The notes under the pieces: model-generated
Database searches by the model: none
What the model was told of the DNA's origin: nothing
The model's input: the letters and a program-made list of their open reading frames with translations, nothing else
Assembly (NCBI GenBank): GCA_002437495.1
Contig: DJQA01000015.1
Coordinates: 1 to 64,000, forward strand
Reading direction: 5' to 3'
Length of the DNA stretch: 64,000 nt
DNA from: Prevotellaceae bacterium UBA6398
Lineage (GTDB): Bacteria; Bacteroidota; Bacteroidia; Bacteroidales; Bacteroidaceae
Program-made: the position numbers and the translations under genes
Part shown: piece after piece, positions 52,182-61,136 of the stretch
Layout: the number at the start of each line of letters is the position of its first letter
How positions within the stretch are numbered: the stretch's first letter is position 1

Positions 52182-53426
52182 ATGTATGAGTACAAGTATC
52201 CCCATCCGGCCGTAACGGCGGATTGTGTGGTTTTCGGCGTGGATTATGGGGGCGAGCCTAAATTGCTTTTGATAGAGCGCGCCAACGAGCCGTGCAAAGG
52301 CAGGTGGGCTTTCCCCGGGGGCTTTATGAACATTGACGAAACTGCGGAACAATGCGCCTCGCGTGAGTTGCAAGAAGAGACGGGTCTTGAAATCAACAAA
52401 TGGAAAGAGGTGGGAGTTTTTTCGGCGGTAAACCGAGACCCGCGTGAGAGAGTTGTTACCGTGGCGTTTTGCGCTGTTGTTTTCAGCGAAAACCTTTGTG
52501 CTGTAAAAGGCGGCGATGATGCGCACTGTGCAATGTGGTGCAAACTTTCCGAACTGCCTCCTTTGGCTTTCGACCACGAACAGATTTTGGACAAGGCTCT
52601 GGCCATGACAGGCTTCAGCCGCACAAAACATTTGACAAACTTGCTGCTTGGGGCTGTCGTGGGGGACATTTGCGGCTCGTCATACGAGTTCGCCCCTTGC
52701 AAGGACTATGACAGGCTCGACATTACCAATGAAAACTCCGATTACACGGACGACACCGTATGCACATTCGCCGTGGCAAAGGCATTGATGGACGGCGGGG
52801 ATATGCCGCTGTATTTGCAGAATTTTTGCAAAGAGGATATGTTTCGCGGCTATGGCACGAATTTTATGAATTGGCTTTTAAATACAACGCCCAAACCTTA
52901 TGGAAGCTGCGGAAACGGTTCTGCGATGCGTTGCAGTTCTGCCGGTTTCCTTGCCAAGAGCGAGGAGGAATGTGCTTATATGGCAGAAAGGACGGCGGCT
53001 TGCACACACAATCACCCCGAAGGCATAAAGGGTGCGGTTGCTACGGCTTTGGCAATATATAATGTGTTGCATGGGAATGGCAAGCAATATGTGCGTAAAA
53101 ACATATTGGAACGATTTTATCCGGATTGGGCAGATTGTACCACATATGGCTTGCGTAGTAATTATGGTTATGATGCAACTTGCCAGGGAACAGTGCCTGT
53201 GGCTTTGCTTGCCTTCCTGGAATCAAATGATTATGAGGACTGCATAAAGAAAGCCATTTCCATGGGCGGAGATGCCGACACCCTTGCCGCCATAGCCGGA
53301 CCAATTGCCTATGCGTTCTATCGCCACATTCCCGAAAGGCTTTTGAGACAGGCATACCGCATTCTTCCGCAAAAAATGCTTGAAATAAGTTGCAGATTCG
53401 ATGCATTGGCAAATATACCTTTGTAA
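52182..53426 (+). CDS. Nudix hydrolase - ADP-ribosylglycohydrolase fusion
   Basis: The protein is 414 aa. Residues 1-140 are a Nudix domain with a complete Nudix box: Gly47, Glu53, Arg61-Glu62-Leu63, Glu65-Glu66 and Gly68 (G-x5-E-x7-REL-x-EE-x-G). From about residue 150 is an ADP-ribosylglycohydrolase fold: LLLGAVVGDICGSSYE, YTDDT (about 188-192), NGSAMRCSSAG, and MGGDADTLAAIAG (about 361-373), which supply the two-metal site. The glycohydrolase half may release ADP-ribose from modified protein, DNA or small molecule, and the Nudix half could split it to AMP and ribose-5-phosphate. This coupling is inference from the domains; the substrate is unknown. Confidence 0.93.
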   Translation: MYEYKYPHPAVTADCVVFGVDYGGEPKLLLIERANEPCKGRWAFPGGFMNIDETAEQCASRELQEETGLEINKWKEVGVFSAVNRDPRERVVTVAFCAVVFSENLCAVKGGDDAHCAMWCKLSELPPLAFDHEQILDKALAMTGFSRTKHLTNLLLGAVVGDICGSSYEFAPCKDYDRLDITNENSDYTDDTVCTFAVAKALMDGGDMPLYLQNFCKEDMFRGYGTNFMNWLLNTTPKPYGSCGNGSAMRCSSAGFLAKSEEECAYMAERTAACTHNHPEGIKGAVATALAIYNVLHGNGKQYVRKNILERFYPDWADCTTYGLRSNYGYDATCQGTVPVALLAFLESNDYEDCIKKAISMGGDADTLAAIAGPIAYAFYRHIPERLLRQAYRILPQKMLEISCRFDALANIPL

Positions 53427-53477
53427 AGGTGAAAAATCTCACAATATGACTTGAATTCGGCCGTTCTTTAATTAATA

Positions 53478-54602
53478 ATGCATAAAGTTTTGTATATGCT
53501 CTTATTTATGTTGATAGGTTTTGTTGTGAGTTTGCTGTTCACTTATTTTCTAATGCCTCATGTGTTGAAGTTCTGCAAGGAAAAGCAACTCTACGATATG
53601 CCTAATGCACGTAAAATCCACCAATGTGCCGTGCCGCGTTTGGGAGGAGCCTTGTTTATGCCGGCAATGCTTGTCGGGATGATTCCGTCGCTGATGGCCT
53701 ATATTTTTGTGTCGTCAGAAAGCAAACTGATGCAGATTTCCTCGTTTGTGCTTATTGCGGGCGTTTTCATCATATATATAATAGGGGTGGTTGACGACAT
53801 TATCGGTGTCAGGGCAAGCCGCAAGTTTCTTGTTCAGACGGTGGCCGCCTGTTTCTTCCCCGCGTGCGGGCTTTATCTCAACAACCTTTACGGGCTGTTC
53901 GGCATATACGCCATTCCTGCGGTGGTGAGCTATCCCCTCACGGTTTTCCTCGTGCTGGTGGTTGTGAATGCCATAAATCTCATAGACGGGATAGATGGTC
54001 TCGCTTCGGGGCTGTGCTTTCTGATATTGGGCGTATTTGCCTGGCTGTTTTGGAAAATATCTCCGTCGGTGTATTCAATAATGGCGTGCACGCTTATGGG
54101 CACGCTCGCATCGTTTTTCTATTACAATGTTTTTGGGAAAGTTGAGAAAGGAACAAAGACCTTCATGGGCGATTCCGGCAGTCTAATTCTCGGCTACTCG
54201 ATAGCCTATCTTGCGCTTAAATTTGCAATGTACAATCCAAATGTGCTGCCATACAGAGGAGATGCTCTGCTGTGGTCGTATACAATTCTGATTATACCCA
54301 CGTTTGACCTTGCCCGTGTGGCTCTTGGCAGGATTGCGCACCACCGCTCTGTTTTTGATGCCGACAAAACGCATATACACCATTTGATAATGGGGGCGGG
54401 CTTCACGCAGCATCAGGCTCTTGCGATAATTCTTGCTTTTTTTGCGTTGTTCTGCTTTATGAATACTATGCTTTATGATGGAAGAGTGGGTTTTTCGGAT
54501 GTTTTGGCTATCGACATAGTTGTATATGGAGCTTTTTTTGCGGTATTGGCAGTGGTTAAAAGGAACAAGAAAAAACAAGAAAAGTTTGTTGTTGATAAAT
54601 AG
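53478..54602 (+). CDS. WecA/MraY-family undecaprenyl-phosphate sugar-1-phosphate transferase
   Basis: The protein is 374 aa with about 10-11 transmembrane helices. It has the cytoplasmic loop DMPNARKIHQCAVPRLGG, the DDxxG-type motif VVDDIIGVRASRKF, NAINLIDGIDGLASGL (catalytic Asp-rich loop), FMGDSGSLILGY and the HIHHLIMGAGF loop found in WecA/TagO-type enzymes. It transfers HexNAc-1-phosphate to undecaprenyl phosphate to start O-antigen or capsule synthesis. The neighbours are not polysaccharide genes. Confidence 0.92.
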   Translation: MHKVLYMLLFMLIGFVVSLLFTYFLMPHVLKFCKEKQLYDMPNARKIHQCAVPRLGGALFMPAMLVGMIPSLMAYIFVSSESKLMQISSFVLIAGVFIIYIIGVVDDIIGVRASRKFLVQTVAACFFPACGLYLNNLYGLFGIYAIPAVVSYPLTVFLVLVVVNAINLIDGIDGLASGLCFLILGVFAWLFWKISPSVYSIMACTLMGTLASFFYYNVFGKVEKGTKTFMGDSGSLILGYSIAYLALKFAMYNPNVLPYRGDALLWSYTILIIPTFDLARVALGRIAHHRSVFDADKTHIHHLIMGAGFTQHQALAIILAFFALFCFMNTMLYDGRVGFSDVLAIDIVVYGAFFAVLAVVKRNKKKQEKFVVDK

Positions 54603-54715
54603 CTGCAGCGATTTTATTACTATGCCGACAAACGGCATAAATGCATGAAATGCAGAGAAAAGAAAAAAACAGAAATGCGCCGGTATGTAGTTGGTTTACG
54701 GTTGATAGTAAGGGC

Positions 54716-54802
54716 GAAAAAAAAGGTCTGATGTAATTTTTTCTACGTCTGATGTAGTTTTTTCTATATGGGACATGGTTTTTTCTATATTCGAAGTTGT
54801 TT
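54716..54802 (+). repeat. 21-bp phased palindrome array, copy 11 (4 units)
   Basis: Unit centres are at 54729, 54750, 54771 and 54792. It starts with GCGAAAAAAAAGGTCTGATG. It lies between the WecA-like gene and the DUF3078 gene. Confidence 0.95.
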
Positions 54803-54905
54803 TTTTTGCATAATCGGTGTTTGTTGTAAAAGTTAGTTCGTTGTGGCGTTTTTATTATCTTCGGCAGACTTTTGTTTTGTGTCAGCTTAATTTACTCTTA
54901 CAAAT

Positions 54906-54937
54906 ATTGCTTGCATGGATAAATTGGTTTAACTTTG
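54906..54937 (+). promoter_or_regulatory. Bacteroides-type promoter of the DUF3078 operon
   Basis: ATTG (54906-54909), 20-bp spacer, TAACTTTG (54930-54937). It supports ATG 54962 as the start. Confidence 0.7.
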
Positions 54938-54961
54938 CCCAAACGTTTTTTATTGACAACA

Positions 54962-56326
54962 ATGAGACGAGTGGTTCTTACCATTATAGCATCTGCTTTG
55001 ATTGTGGCTTGCGCCTGGTCGCAGGTACTGTCGCGCCATTTTAAGAACAAGGAAGTTAAGCCCACATACAACGAAAAGGTGGTGGGCAAATATATTGACA
55101 CAATCGCGGTTGTTGCTGCCGCCGATTCCGCAGCCATGGCAGCAGGGCAGGAAGAGACCGTGCTCAACAACCCTTACTACTATCCGCTGTTGCTTAACCC
55201 CACGCTTTACAACGCGCCTATCAAGAACGTTATGGAGTGCGATTGGAGGCCGGCGAGTATCGGAGGTGGTAAGAAACCAATGCTTATTAATGCAAACACA
55301 CAGTTCGGAGACAGTGTGGAACATAGCATGCTAAATGTAATGATGTGGGCGTACACCAATGTGCCGTGGTTTATAAGAACAACTCAAAGGGACATAGACA
55401 ACGCGGCGGGAATAAGAAAAGAAATAATAGAAAGCCCTGTGAGGGAGGTAACGCACATCACCCCGCAAAGGGAGGAGAAAATAGATCTCGGAATAGAAGA
55501 TGCATCGTATAGGGTGATTACGCGCCGTCCGAATTTTTGGACGTTTAACGGCAGACTATATTACAGCATGGGGCAGAACTATTTCTCAACCAAGGGGACG
55601 GAGAATAACAACACTTTCAGGCTTGAAACGGAACTCAACGCAAATTACAACAACTCGCGCGGAGTGAGTTTTACAAACAAAGTGCTTGCTCGTTTGGGCT
55701 TTACAAGCCAAAGCAAAGACAAAAAGCATAAGTACATAACGAGCGACAACCGTGTTGATATGACCAACCAGCTTGGTTTGAAAGCCATAAAGCATTGGGA
55801 ATATACATTTACCATTTCGTCCTGGACGCATCTTTACCCGAAATATGCCAGCAACAGCGATTATGTTAGCGAAGATTTTCTTTCCCCGGTAAACGCCAAC
55901 TTCGCAATAGGTATGAAATATAGTTTGGACGTTAACACAAAGAAGCGTGGCAGAGTGTTTCATATGGACGCCACACTTTCTCCCCTTTCGTATAATACAA
56001 CATATTGCGATCGAAAGGCGTTGCGCAACAGTAAGGGCATACCCGGAAAACACCATGCCTATAATTCCTTCGGTCCTTCGGTGCTGATAAATTATTCATG
56101 GCAAATAGCAAAAAACATATCCACGGGCGGAGACATTTACTATTATTCCAATTACCACCGTGTTGAGGCGCGAATAAGAAACACTACAAATTTCACCATA
56201 AACAAGTATTTGACAAGTAGTCTTTTCTTGTTCCCCTCGTTTCAGGACAACCGCTTCGTAAACGGAAAGCGCGAGCTATACAGAATTCAAGAGACACTTT
56301 CCATGGGATTGACCGTTAGATTCTGA
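54962..56326 (+). CDS. DUF3078 outer-membrane protein
   Basis: The protein is about 454 aa from ATG 54962. A signal peptide (MRRVVLTIIASALIVACAWS) precedes a linker and, from about residue 165, regular amphipathic strands (FWTFNGRLYYSMGQNYFS; FRLETELNANYNNSRGVSFT) ending in ETLSMGLTVRF, with a terminal Phe typical of outer-membrane barrels. DUF3078 proteins are common in Bacteroidota and of unknown role. The nuclease gene starts 5 bp after its stop. Confidence 0.8.
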   Translation: MRRVVLTIIASALIVACAWSQVLSRHFKNKEVKPTYNEKVVGKYIDTIAVVAAADSAAMAAGQEETVLNNPYYYPLLLNPTLYNAPIKNVMECDWRPASIGGGKKPMLINANTQFGDSVEHSMLNVMMWAYTNVPWFIRTTQRDIDNAAGIRKEIIESPVREVTHITPQREEKIDLGIEDASYRVITRRPNFWTFNGRLYYSMGQNYFSTKGTENNNTFRLETELNANYNNSRGVSFTNKVLARLGFTSQSKDKKHKYITSDNRVDMTNQLGLKAIKHWEYTFTISSWTHLYPKYASNSDYVSEDFLSPVNANFAIGMKYSLDVNTKKRGRVFHMDATLSPLSYNTTYCDRKALRNSKGIPGKHHAYNSFGPSVLINYSWQIAKNISTGGDIYYYSNYHRVEARIRNTTNFTINKYLTSSLFLFPSFQDNRFVNGKRELYRIQETLSMGLTVRF

Positions 56327-56331
56327 CAAAA

Positions 56332-57219
56332 ATGAAAATCAGAGGTATTGTAGGATGCCTTGTCGGTTTGGCCATTCTTGGTGGCATAAGAGTATGCGAA
56401 AATTACGGCGGGGAAAGTGCGTTTACAAAAAGTTTGGAAAAGAATGTGGCGCTAAAAAGCACACAGCGTAAAAGCAATTCCGAAACGTCTTACAAAGAAA
56501 ATGAGGAAACTCCCATAAAAAAGAGCAGGAAGCCGATTGAGATTCCTGCGAAAATGCGCGGCACGCCGGAACGCCTGCTCAGACGCATGGCATATACTCT
56601 CTCGTTCAACAATGAAACAAATCAGCCCAATTGGGTGGCATGGTGCTTGGAAGATTGCGAAACCGATGGCAATATCAGGCGGCGCAAAGAGTTTGTTGCC
56701 GATGCCGATATACCTTCGCCACACAGGGTTGAGCCCGAAGATTACAGCCACATGGGATATGACCGCGGACATATGGCTCCGGCGGCCGACATGAAGTTTA
56801 ACGCCCGGGCAATGAGGGAGTGTTTTTTCATGAGCAACATTTGCCCCCAGACGCGTGAGCTTAATGGCGGCGCATGGAGCAAGCTCGAAAAAGCATGCAG
56901 ACGGTGGGCAGGCAAGTTCGGAAAGGTGTACATAGTTTGCGGACCTATATTTCGCGGTGGCAAACATAAATGTATTGGAAAGAACGTTAGGGTAACTGTG
57001 CCGGATGCCTTTTTTAAGTGTGTATATGGTGTAAACAACGGCGTGTCGCAGGCTATAGGTTTTGTAATGAATAACAGCACATCGAAACAGAATATGAATG
57101 CCTCGGCAAAGACCGTTGACGAGGTGGAGAATATTACAGGCATGGATTTCTTCCCGAACCTCCCCGATAAGATAGAGAATAAGGTAGAGAGCGAATACTC
57201 TATAAAAAATTGGCAGTAG
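56332..57219 (+). CDS. Exported DNA/RNA non-specific endonuclease (NUC family)
   Basis: The protein is 295 aa. The N-terminus (MKIRGIVGCLVGLAILGGIR) is a signal or anchor, followed by a charged linker to about residue 75. The nuclease domain has YDRGHMAPAADMKFNARAM (DRGH active-site motif, His near residue 145), the Mg-binding Asn in FFMSNICPQTRELNGGAWSKL, and VYIVCGPIF. This beta-beta-alpha Me-finger enzyme degrades DNA and RNA outside the cytoplasm, perhaps for nutrient salvage. It is probably co-transcribed with DUF3078. Confidence 0.9.
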   Translation: MKIRGIVGCLVGLAILGGIRVCENYGGESAFTKSLEKNVALKSTQRKSNSETSYKENEETPIKKSRKPIEIPAKMRGTPERLLRRMAYTLSFNNETNQPNWVAWCLEDCETDGNIRRRKEFVADADIPSPHRVEPEDYSHMGYDRGHMAPAADMKFNARAMRECFFMSNICPQTRELNGGAWSKLEKACRRWAGKFGKVYIVCGPIFRGGKHKCIGKNVRVTVPDAFFKCVYGVNNGVSQAIGFVMNNSTSKQNMNASAKTVDEVENITGMDFFPNLPDKIENKVESEYSIKNWQ

Positions 57220-57241
57220 CCCCCAAGAATTACGCAATACG

Positions 57242-57273
57242 AAAAAAGGCACTTGATTGGAAGTGCCTTTTTT
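57242..57273. terminator. Bidirectional terminator between nuclease and MurF-Alr genes
   Basis: AAAAAAGGCACTT / AAGTGCCTTTTTT with a 6-base loop. The T tract exists on both strands, serving the two convergent genes. Confidence 0.9.
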
Positions 57274-57290
57274 GTGCTTATGGGTTTTGT

Positions 57291-59759
57291 TTATTCCTTA
57301 TAATAAACCCTTTTAACACGTTCGCTAACGGATGTTAGGATTTCGTATGGAATAGTTTTCAAAATATCGCTTAAAACGGTAACGGGCAGGTTGTCGCCAA
57401 AAATCTCCACGCTGTCGCCCTCCTTGCAGGCAATGTCGGTAACGTCAATCATTGCTACGTCCATGCATATATTGCCTACATATGGCGCTTTCTCTCCGTT
57501 TACAAGGCAGAAGCCGTTTCCGCATCCAAGGTGGCGGTTAAGCCCATCGGCATAGCCTATGGGAATTGCCGCAATTCTGCTGTCGCGTGTCAAGTGGCCT
57601 TTGCGTGAATACCCAACAGTATCCTCTTTTCTTACGTTGTGTATTTGGAGTATCGTAGTGTGCAATGCAGCAACATTGTGTATGGTCTTGTTTGTAAATG
57701 GGTCGATGCCGTAAAGCCCAAGTCCGAGCCTTACCATATCAAGATGGTATTCGGGGAAGCGCTCTATGCCTGCGGTGTTGCATATATGTCTCAGTATTTT
57801 GTCGGGAAAGGCTTGCTGTAATTTCAGGCTTGCTTCGTTATAAGTATCAAACTGTTGCTTTGTGAAATTGTTGAATTCCTCACTGTCGCTCCCTACGAAG
57901 TGCGAGAATACCGAGCGTGGTACAACGGCATTTTGAGCTTTCAGACGTGAAACCAACTCATCGATTTCCTCCGGCAGAAATCCCAGGCGGTGCATTCCCG
58001 AATCGATTTTCACATGAATAGGATAGTGGGTAACTCCTTCGCGTTTTGCTTCCTTTATCATTGCTTCGAGAATCCTGAAACTGTAAATTTCCGGTTCCAG
58101 ATTGTATTGCAGCATAGTTCGGAAAGCGGTCATTTCCGGGTTCATCACCATAATGTTAGCCGTTATTCCCGCGTTGCGCAGCACTACTCCTTCATCGGCT
58201 ACGGCAACCGCGAGGTAATCGACGCCATGTTCCTGAAGCGTGCGTGAAACTTCAAGAGCTCCGCTGCCGTATGCAGAAGCTTTAACCATACACACGATCT
58301 TTGTTCCGTGTTTCATGAACGAACGGTAATGGTTTAGGTTTTCCACAATAGCGCCGAGGTTAATGTTCAGTGTGGTTTCGTGCACTTTTTTTGTAAGCAG
58401 GTCGTATATCCTTTCAAAGCCGAACTTTCTCGCCCCTTTAAGCAGCACGGTACTTCCATTTATGTTTTCCAGTTCTCCGCTTTCTGCCAATTCTTCGGTT
58501 GTTTTGAAAAATTTTGAGTTTACCTTGAAGCATTTCGCGTTTTCGCCAATCTTTTTTCCTACGCCTATAAACAATTGCGGCTTGCGTGAGTTAACCATCT
58601 CTGCTACTTTGGAATATAGTTCTTCGCTTTCCATTCCGCTTTGCAGAATATCGCTTAATATTACAATTTGGCGGCTGTTGGCTTTTTCGCAGCGGCGGTT
58701 TAGAAAATCGAGGGCTATGTCTAGCGAGTTAACGTCTGAGTTGTAAGCATCGTTTATTATTGTGCAGTGGTTTATTCCCTGTGTAACTTCCATGCGCATT
58801 GCAAGCGGCTCCAGATTTTCCATGCCTTTTGCGATTTCATGCCGGGATTTTTTCAGGTAAAGGCAAACGGCAAGGCAATGAATGCTGTCGTTTATTGACG
58901 CATCGTCAATAAAAGGGATTGTGTATTCCCCGGAATTGCCATTATAGTTGTATTCTATAATTGTTTCGCTTTCTTTTTTGCAGATGTCGCTTATGAACAG
59001 CGGTACATCGCGGTTGGTTTTCGACCATGTAAGAAGGCGATGAGATATTTTGCCCAATTTAACGCAACGGTCAATAATATTGTCATCGCTGCAATATACA
59101 AGAATATCGCAGTCCTTGAACAGTCGCAGTTTTTCGCGGCATTTTTCTTCGATGTTTCGAAAGTTCTCCTGATGTGCGCTTCCCAAGCAAACCATAACGC
59201 CTATTGTGGGTTGTATGATGTCGCGCAGTGCCTCCATTTCGCCGGGCTGTGAGATGCCAGCTTCAAATATGCCGAGCTGTGTGTTTTTGTCTAAAAGCCA
59301 CACCGACAAAGGAACGCCAATTTGCGAATTGTAGCTTCGCGGGGAACGTGTTATCCTTATGGTGGGCGACAGAAGTTGGTTCAGCCATTCCTTAACCATG
59401 GTTTTTCCGTTACTGCCTGTAATGCCTATGATTGGAATGTTGTATTCCTCGCGATGCCGTTCGGCAAGGCGCTGCAAGGCTTTTAACGCCGAAGGTGTTT
59501 GCAGAAAATTAGCATCGGGATATTTTGTTTCCCAATTTTGTGGCAGCGTGGTAACAGCAAAGTTGCGCACACCGCGCTGGTACAATTCCGGTATGAAATC
59601 GTGTCCGTCTCCCGAGGCTGTCTTTATGGCGAAGAATAGGGAAGTTTCCGGGTAAACCAGCGAGCGGCTGTCGGTAAGCAGCCATTCCACGTAAGTTTCA
59701 GCGTGCCCATAGCGGCGCGCACCTGTAAGTGCAACTATTTCTTCAATTTTGTATTTCAT
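57291..59759 (-). CDS. murF-alr: Fused UDP-MurNAc-tripeptide:D-Ala-D-Ala ligase / alanine racemase
   Basis: The protein is 822 aa. The N-terminal MurF half has the ATP site PIIGITGSNGKTMVKEWLNQ (about residues 105-124), ITRSPRSYNSQIGVPLS and NDAYNSDVNSLDIALD. From about residue 455 an alanine racemase follows: the PLP Lys in KIVCMVKASAYGSGALEV, then HVKIDSGMHRLGF, CNTAGIERFPEY, RLGLGLYGI and the second catalytic Tyr in TVGYSRKG. The fusion makes D-alanine and adds D-Ala-D-Ala to the peptidoglycan precursor. This fusion is known in Bacteroidota. It follows the GSCFA gene by 7 bp. Confidence 0.96.
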   Translation of the reverse strand: MKYKIEEIVALTGARRYGHAETYVEWLLTDSRSLVYPETSLFFAIKTASGDGHDFIPELYQRGVRNFAVTTLPQNWETKYPDANFLQTPSALKALQRLAERHREEYNIPIIGITGSNGKTMVKEWLNQLLSPTIRITRSPRSYNSQIGVPLSVWLLDKNTQLGIFEAGISQPGEMEALRDIIQPTIGVMVCLGSAHQENFRNIEEKCREKLRLFKDCDILVYCSDDNIIDRCVKLGKISHRLLTWSKTNRDVPLFISDICKKESETIIEYNYNGNSGEYTIPFIDDASINDSIHCLAVCLYLKKSRHEIAKGMENLEPLAMRMEVTQGINHCTIINDAYNSDVNSLDIALDFLNRRCEKANSRQIVILSDILQSGMESEELYSKVAEMVNSRKPQLFIGVGKKIGENAKCFKVNSKFFKTTEELAESGELENINGSTVLLKGARKFGFERIYDLLTKKVHETTLNINLGAIVENLNHYRSFMKHGTKIVCMVKASAYGSGALEVSRTLQEHGVDYLAVAVADEGVVLRNAGITANIMVMNPEMTAFRTMLQYNLEPEIYSFRILEAMIKEAKREGVTHYPIHVKIDSGMHRLGFLPEEIDELVSRLKAQNAVVPRSVFSHFVGSDSEEFNNFTKQQFDTYNEASLKLQQAFPDKILRHICNTAGIERFPEYHLDMVRLGLGLYGIDPFTNKTIHNVAALHTTILQIHNVRKEDTVGYSRKGHLTRDSRIAAIPIGYADGLNRHLGCGNGFCLVNGEKAPYVGNICMDVAMIDVTDIACKEGDSVEIFGDNLPVTVLSDILKTIPYEILTSVSERVKRVYYKE

Positions 59760-59766
59760 GTTTTTT

Positions 59767-60795
59767 TTATGATTGCGTTTGGGTAAGGATTTCGTTTATT
59801 TTTTCCAGGTCTTTGTCAAACCTGACTTGGGGATATTCTTTTTCCAGTTGGGCGATTTTCTCTTTGGCAGAAACCATTAACGCCATGTATTGTCTGCTTT
59901 GCGGAAACTGCGGCTTATGTAGCAGAATTTTTGCAACCGCACTCCATTGCTTTGCAAACCCCATTGCTTTTGCGCTGAATGCGTATTCCGCAAACTTTTC
60001 GTATATATAGTCCACCGCCTGTTTGGAGGGGTGCACCATGTCTTCTGCGTAGAAACGGTAGTCGCGCAGTTCGTCGTTCATGATTTCAAATGAGGGGAAG
60101 TAGCCGCATTTGTCGGGGAAACGGTTCACAATTCCGTCTACAGCAAGCATGAGCACCGCTTTTCCGAGATTCGAACCGTGCAAACCGTATTTTATGTACC
60201 TGTAAGGGCTTACCGTGAATACAACGTTTAGCTTCGGATTGAGAGCGAACAATTGTTCAAGCGTTTGGCAATACGCCGATATGATTTCATCTATACCCAA
60301 ATCCAATGTTTTGAAATCGGCTGCGGGTTGTTTGTGGCAGTTTGCCACGGCAAACTTTTCGTCAGCTGTGTTTCGGAAATAAACACGGTTTGTGCCGAAT
60401 GTGATGATAAGAAGTTTGGCGCTTTTCAGCGTTCCTGCGGTTTGCCTTAGCGATTTGGCTATGTTTGCTTCCAGTTCTTGTTTTTCAAAAGCAAAAAAGT
60501 TTGTGGAGTGTAACCAACTATACCATACGCCGTTGCTTTTGAAAAGCCGGCTATTTATTACATCCTTGTCGGGATTGCCGCCATTCTTAATGGTATCGGT
60601 GATTATTTTCAAGCAGTTAAGGATGGAGAGCGGGTTGTAGAGTACCCCGAACGGGTTGCAAATGCAGTTGAAACGGTTGTCCTGCAGCTTGCGTCCCACT
60701 TCGTCGGAAAAGCATGAACCTAACAGTAAGATGCCGTCCCCGGCTTCAAGGGAGAATGCGGCTTTTGAAATTTGCAAATCGGTTCTGAGCTTCAT
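59767..60795 (-). CDS. GSCFA domain protein
   Basis: The protein is 342 aa. LLLGSCFSDEVGRKL near the N-terminus is the family-naming GSCFA motif, similar to the nucleophile Ser block of SGNH hydrolases. LLIITFGTNRVYF and the late AEDMVHPSKQAVDYI supply the Asn and Asp/His blocks of that fold. The family is probably a lipase/esterase or acyltransferase on a cell-wall or sugar substrate. It is the first gene in an operon with murF-alr, which suggests an envelope role. Confidence 0.85.
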   Translation of the reverse strand: MKLRTDLQISKAAFSLEAGDGILLLGSCFSDEVGRKLQDNRFNCICNPFGVLYNPLSILNCLKIITDTIKNGGNPDKDVINSRLFKSNGVWYSWLHSTNFFAFEKQELEANIAKSLRQTAGTLKSAKLLIITFGTNRVYFRNTADEKFAVANCHKQPAADFKTLDLGIDEIISAYCQTLEQLFALNPKLNVVFTVSPYRYIKYGLHGSNLGKAVLMLAVDGIVNRFPDKCGYFPSFEIMNDELRDYRFYAEDMVHPSKQAVDYIYEKFAEYAFSAKAMGFAKQWSAVAKILLHKPQFPQSRQYMALMVSAKEKIAQLEKEYPQVRFDKDLEKINEILTQTQS

Positions 60796-60979
60796 TGGTT
60801 TGCAGGTAGCTTGTTGCGACTACAAAGTTAAAAAAAAAGAGCAAACTCGCAGACTAAAGCCCGCTTGTTTTTGAAAGCAAAAAAACTATTCCGACCCCTT
60901 TTAACAGGGTTCATCCTGTAAAAATCAAAGCAGTTTTCACCTCGCCATAACAGTTTGCTCTACTGCGTGTTGCAATGGG

Positions 60980-61064
60980 CGAAAATATGTCTGATATAAT
61001 TTTTTCTATGTCCGATATAATTTTTTCTACGTCCGATGTGGTTTATTCTACATGGGACATGTTT
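60980..61064 (+). repeat. 21-bp phased palindrome array, copy 12 (4 units)
   Basis: Unit centres are at 60992, 61013, 61034 and 61055. The left flank GTGTTGCAATGGGCGAAAAT matches the common flank. It lies between the GSCFA gene and the 3' end of the OmpA-like gene. Confidence 0.95.
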
Positions 61065-61079
61065 TTTTGTTTAACGCAA

Positions 61080-61110
61080 ATGCAGTCCGGCAATAACTGC
61101 CGGACTGCAT
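61080..61110 (-). terminator. Terminator of the OmpA-like gene
   Basis: Perfect 13-bp stem ATGCAGTCCGGCA / TGCCGGACTGCAT with a 5-base loop, 26 bp beyond the stop codon. Confidence 0.8.
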
Positions 61111-61136
61111 TTGTATTATCGCACAAGCAAGTATCT

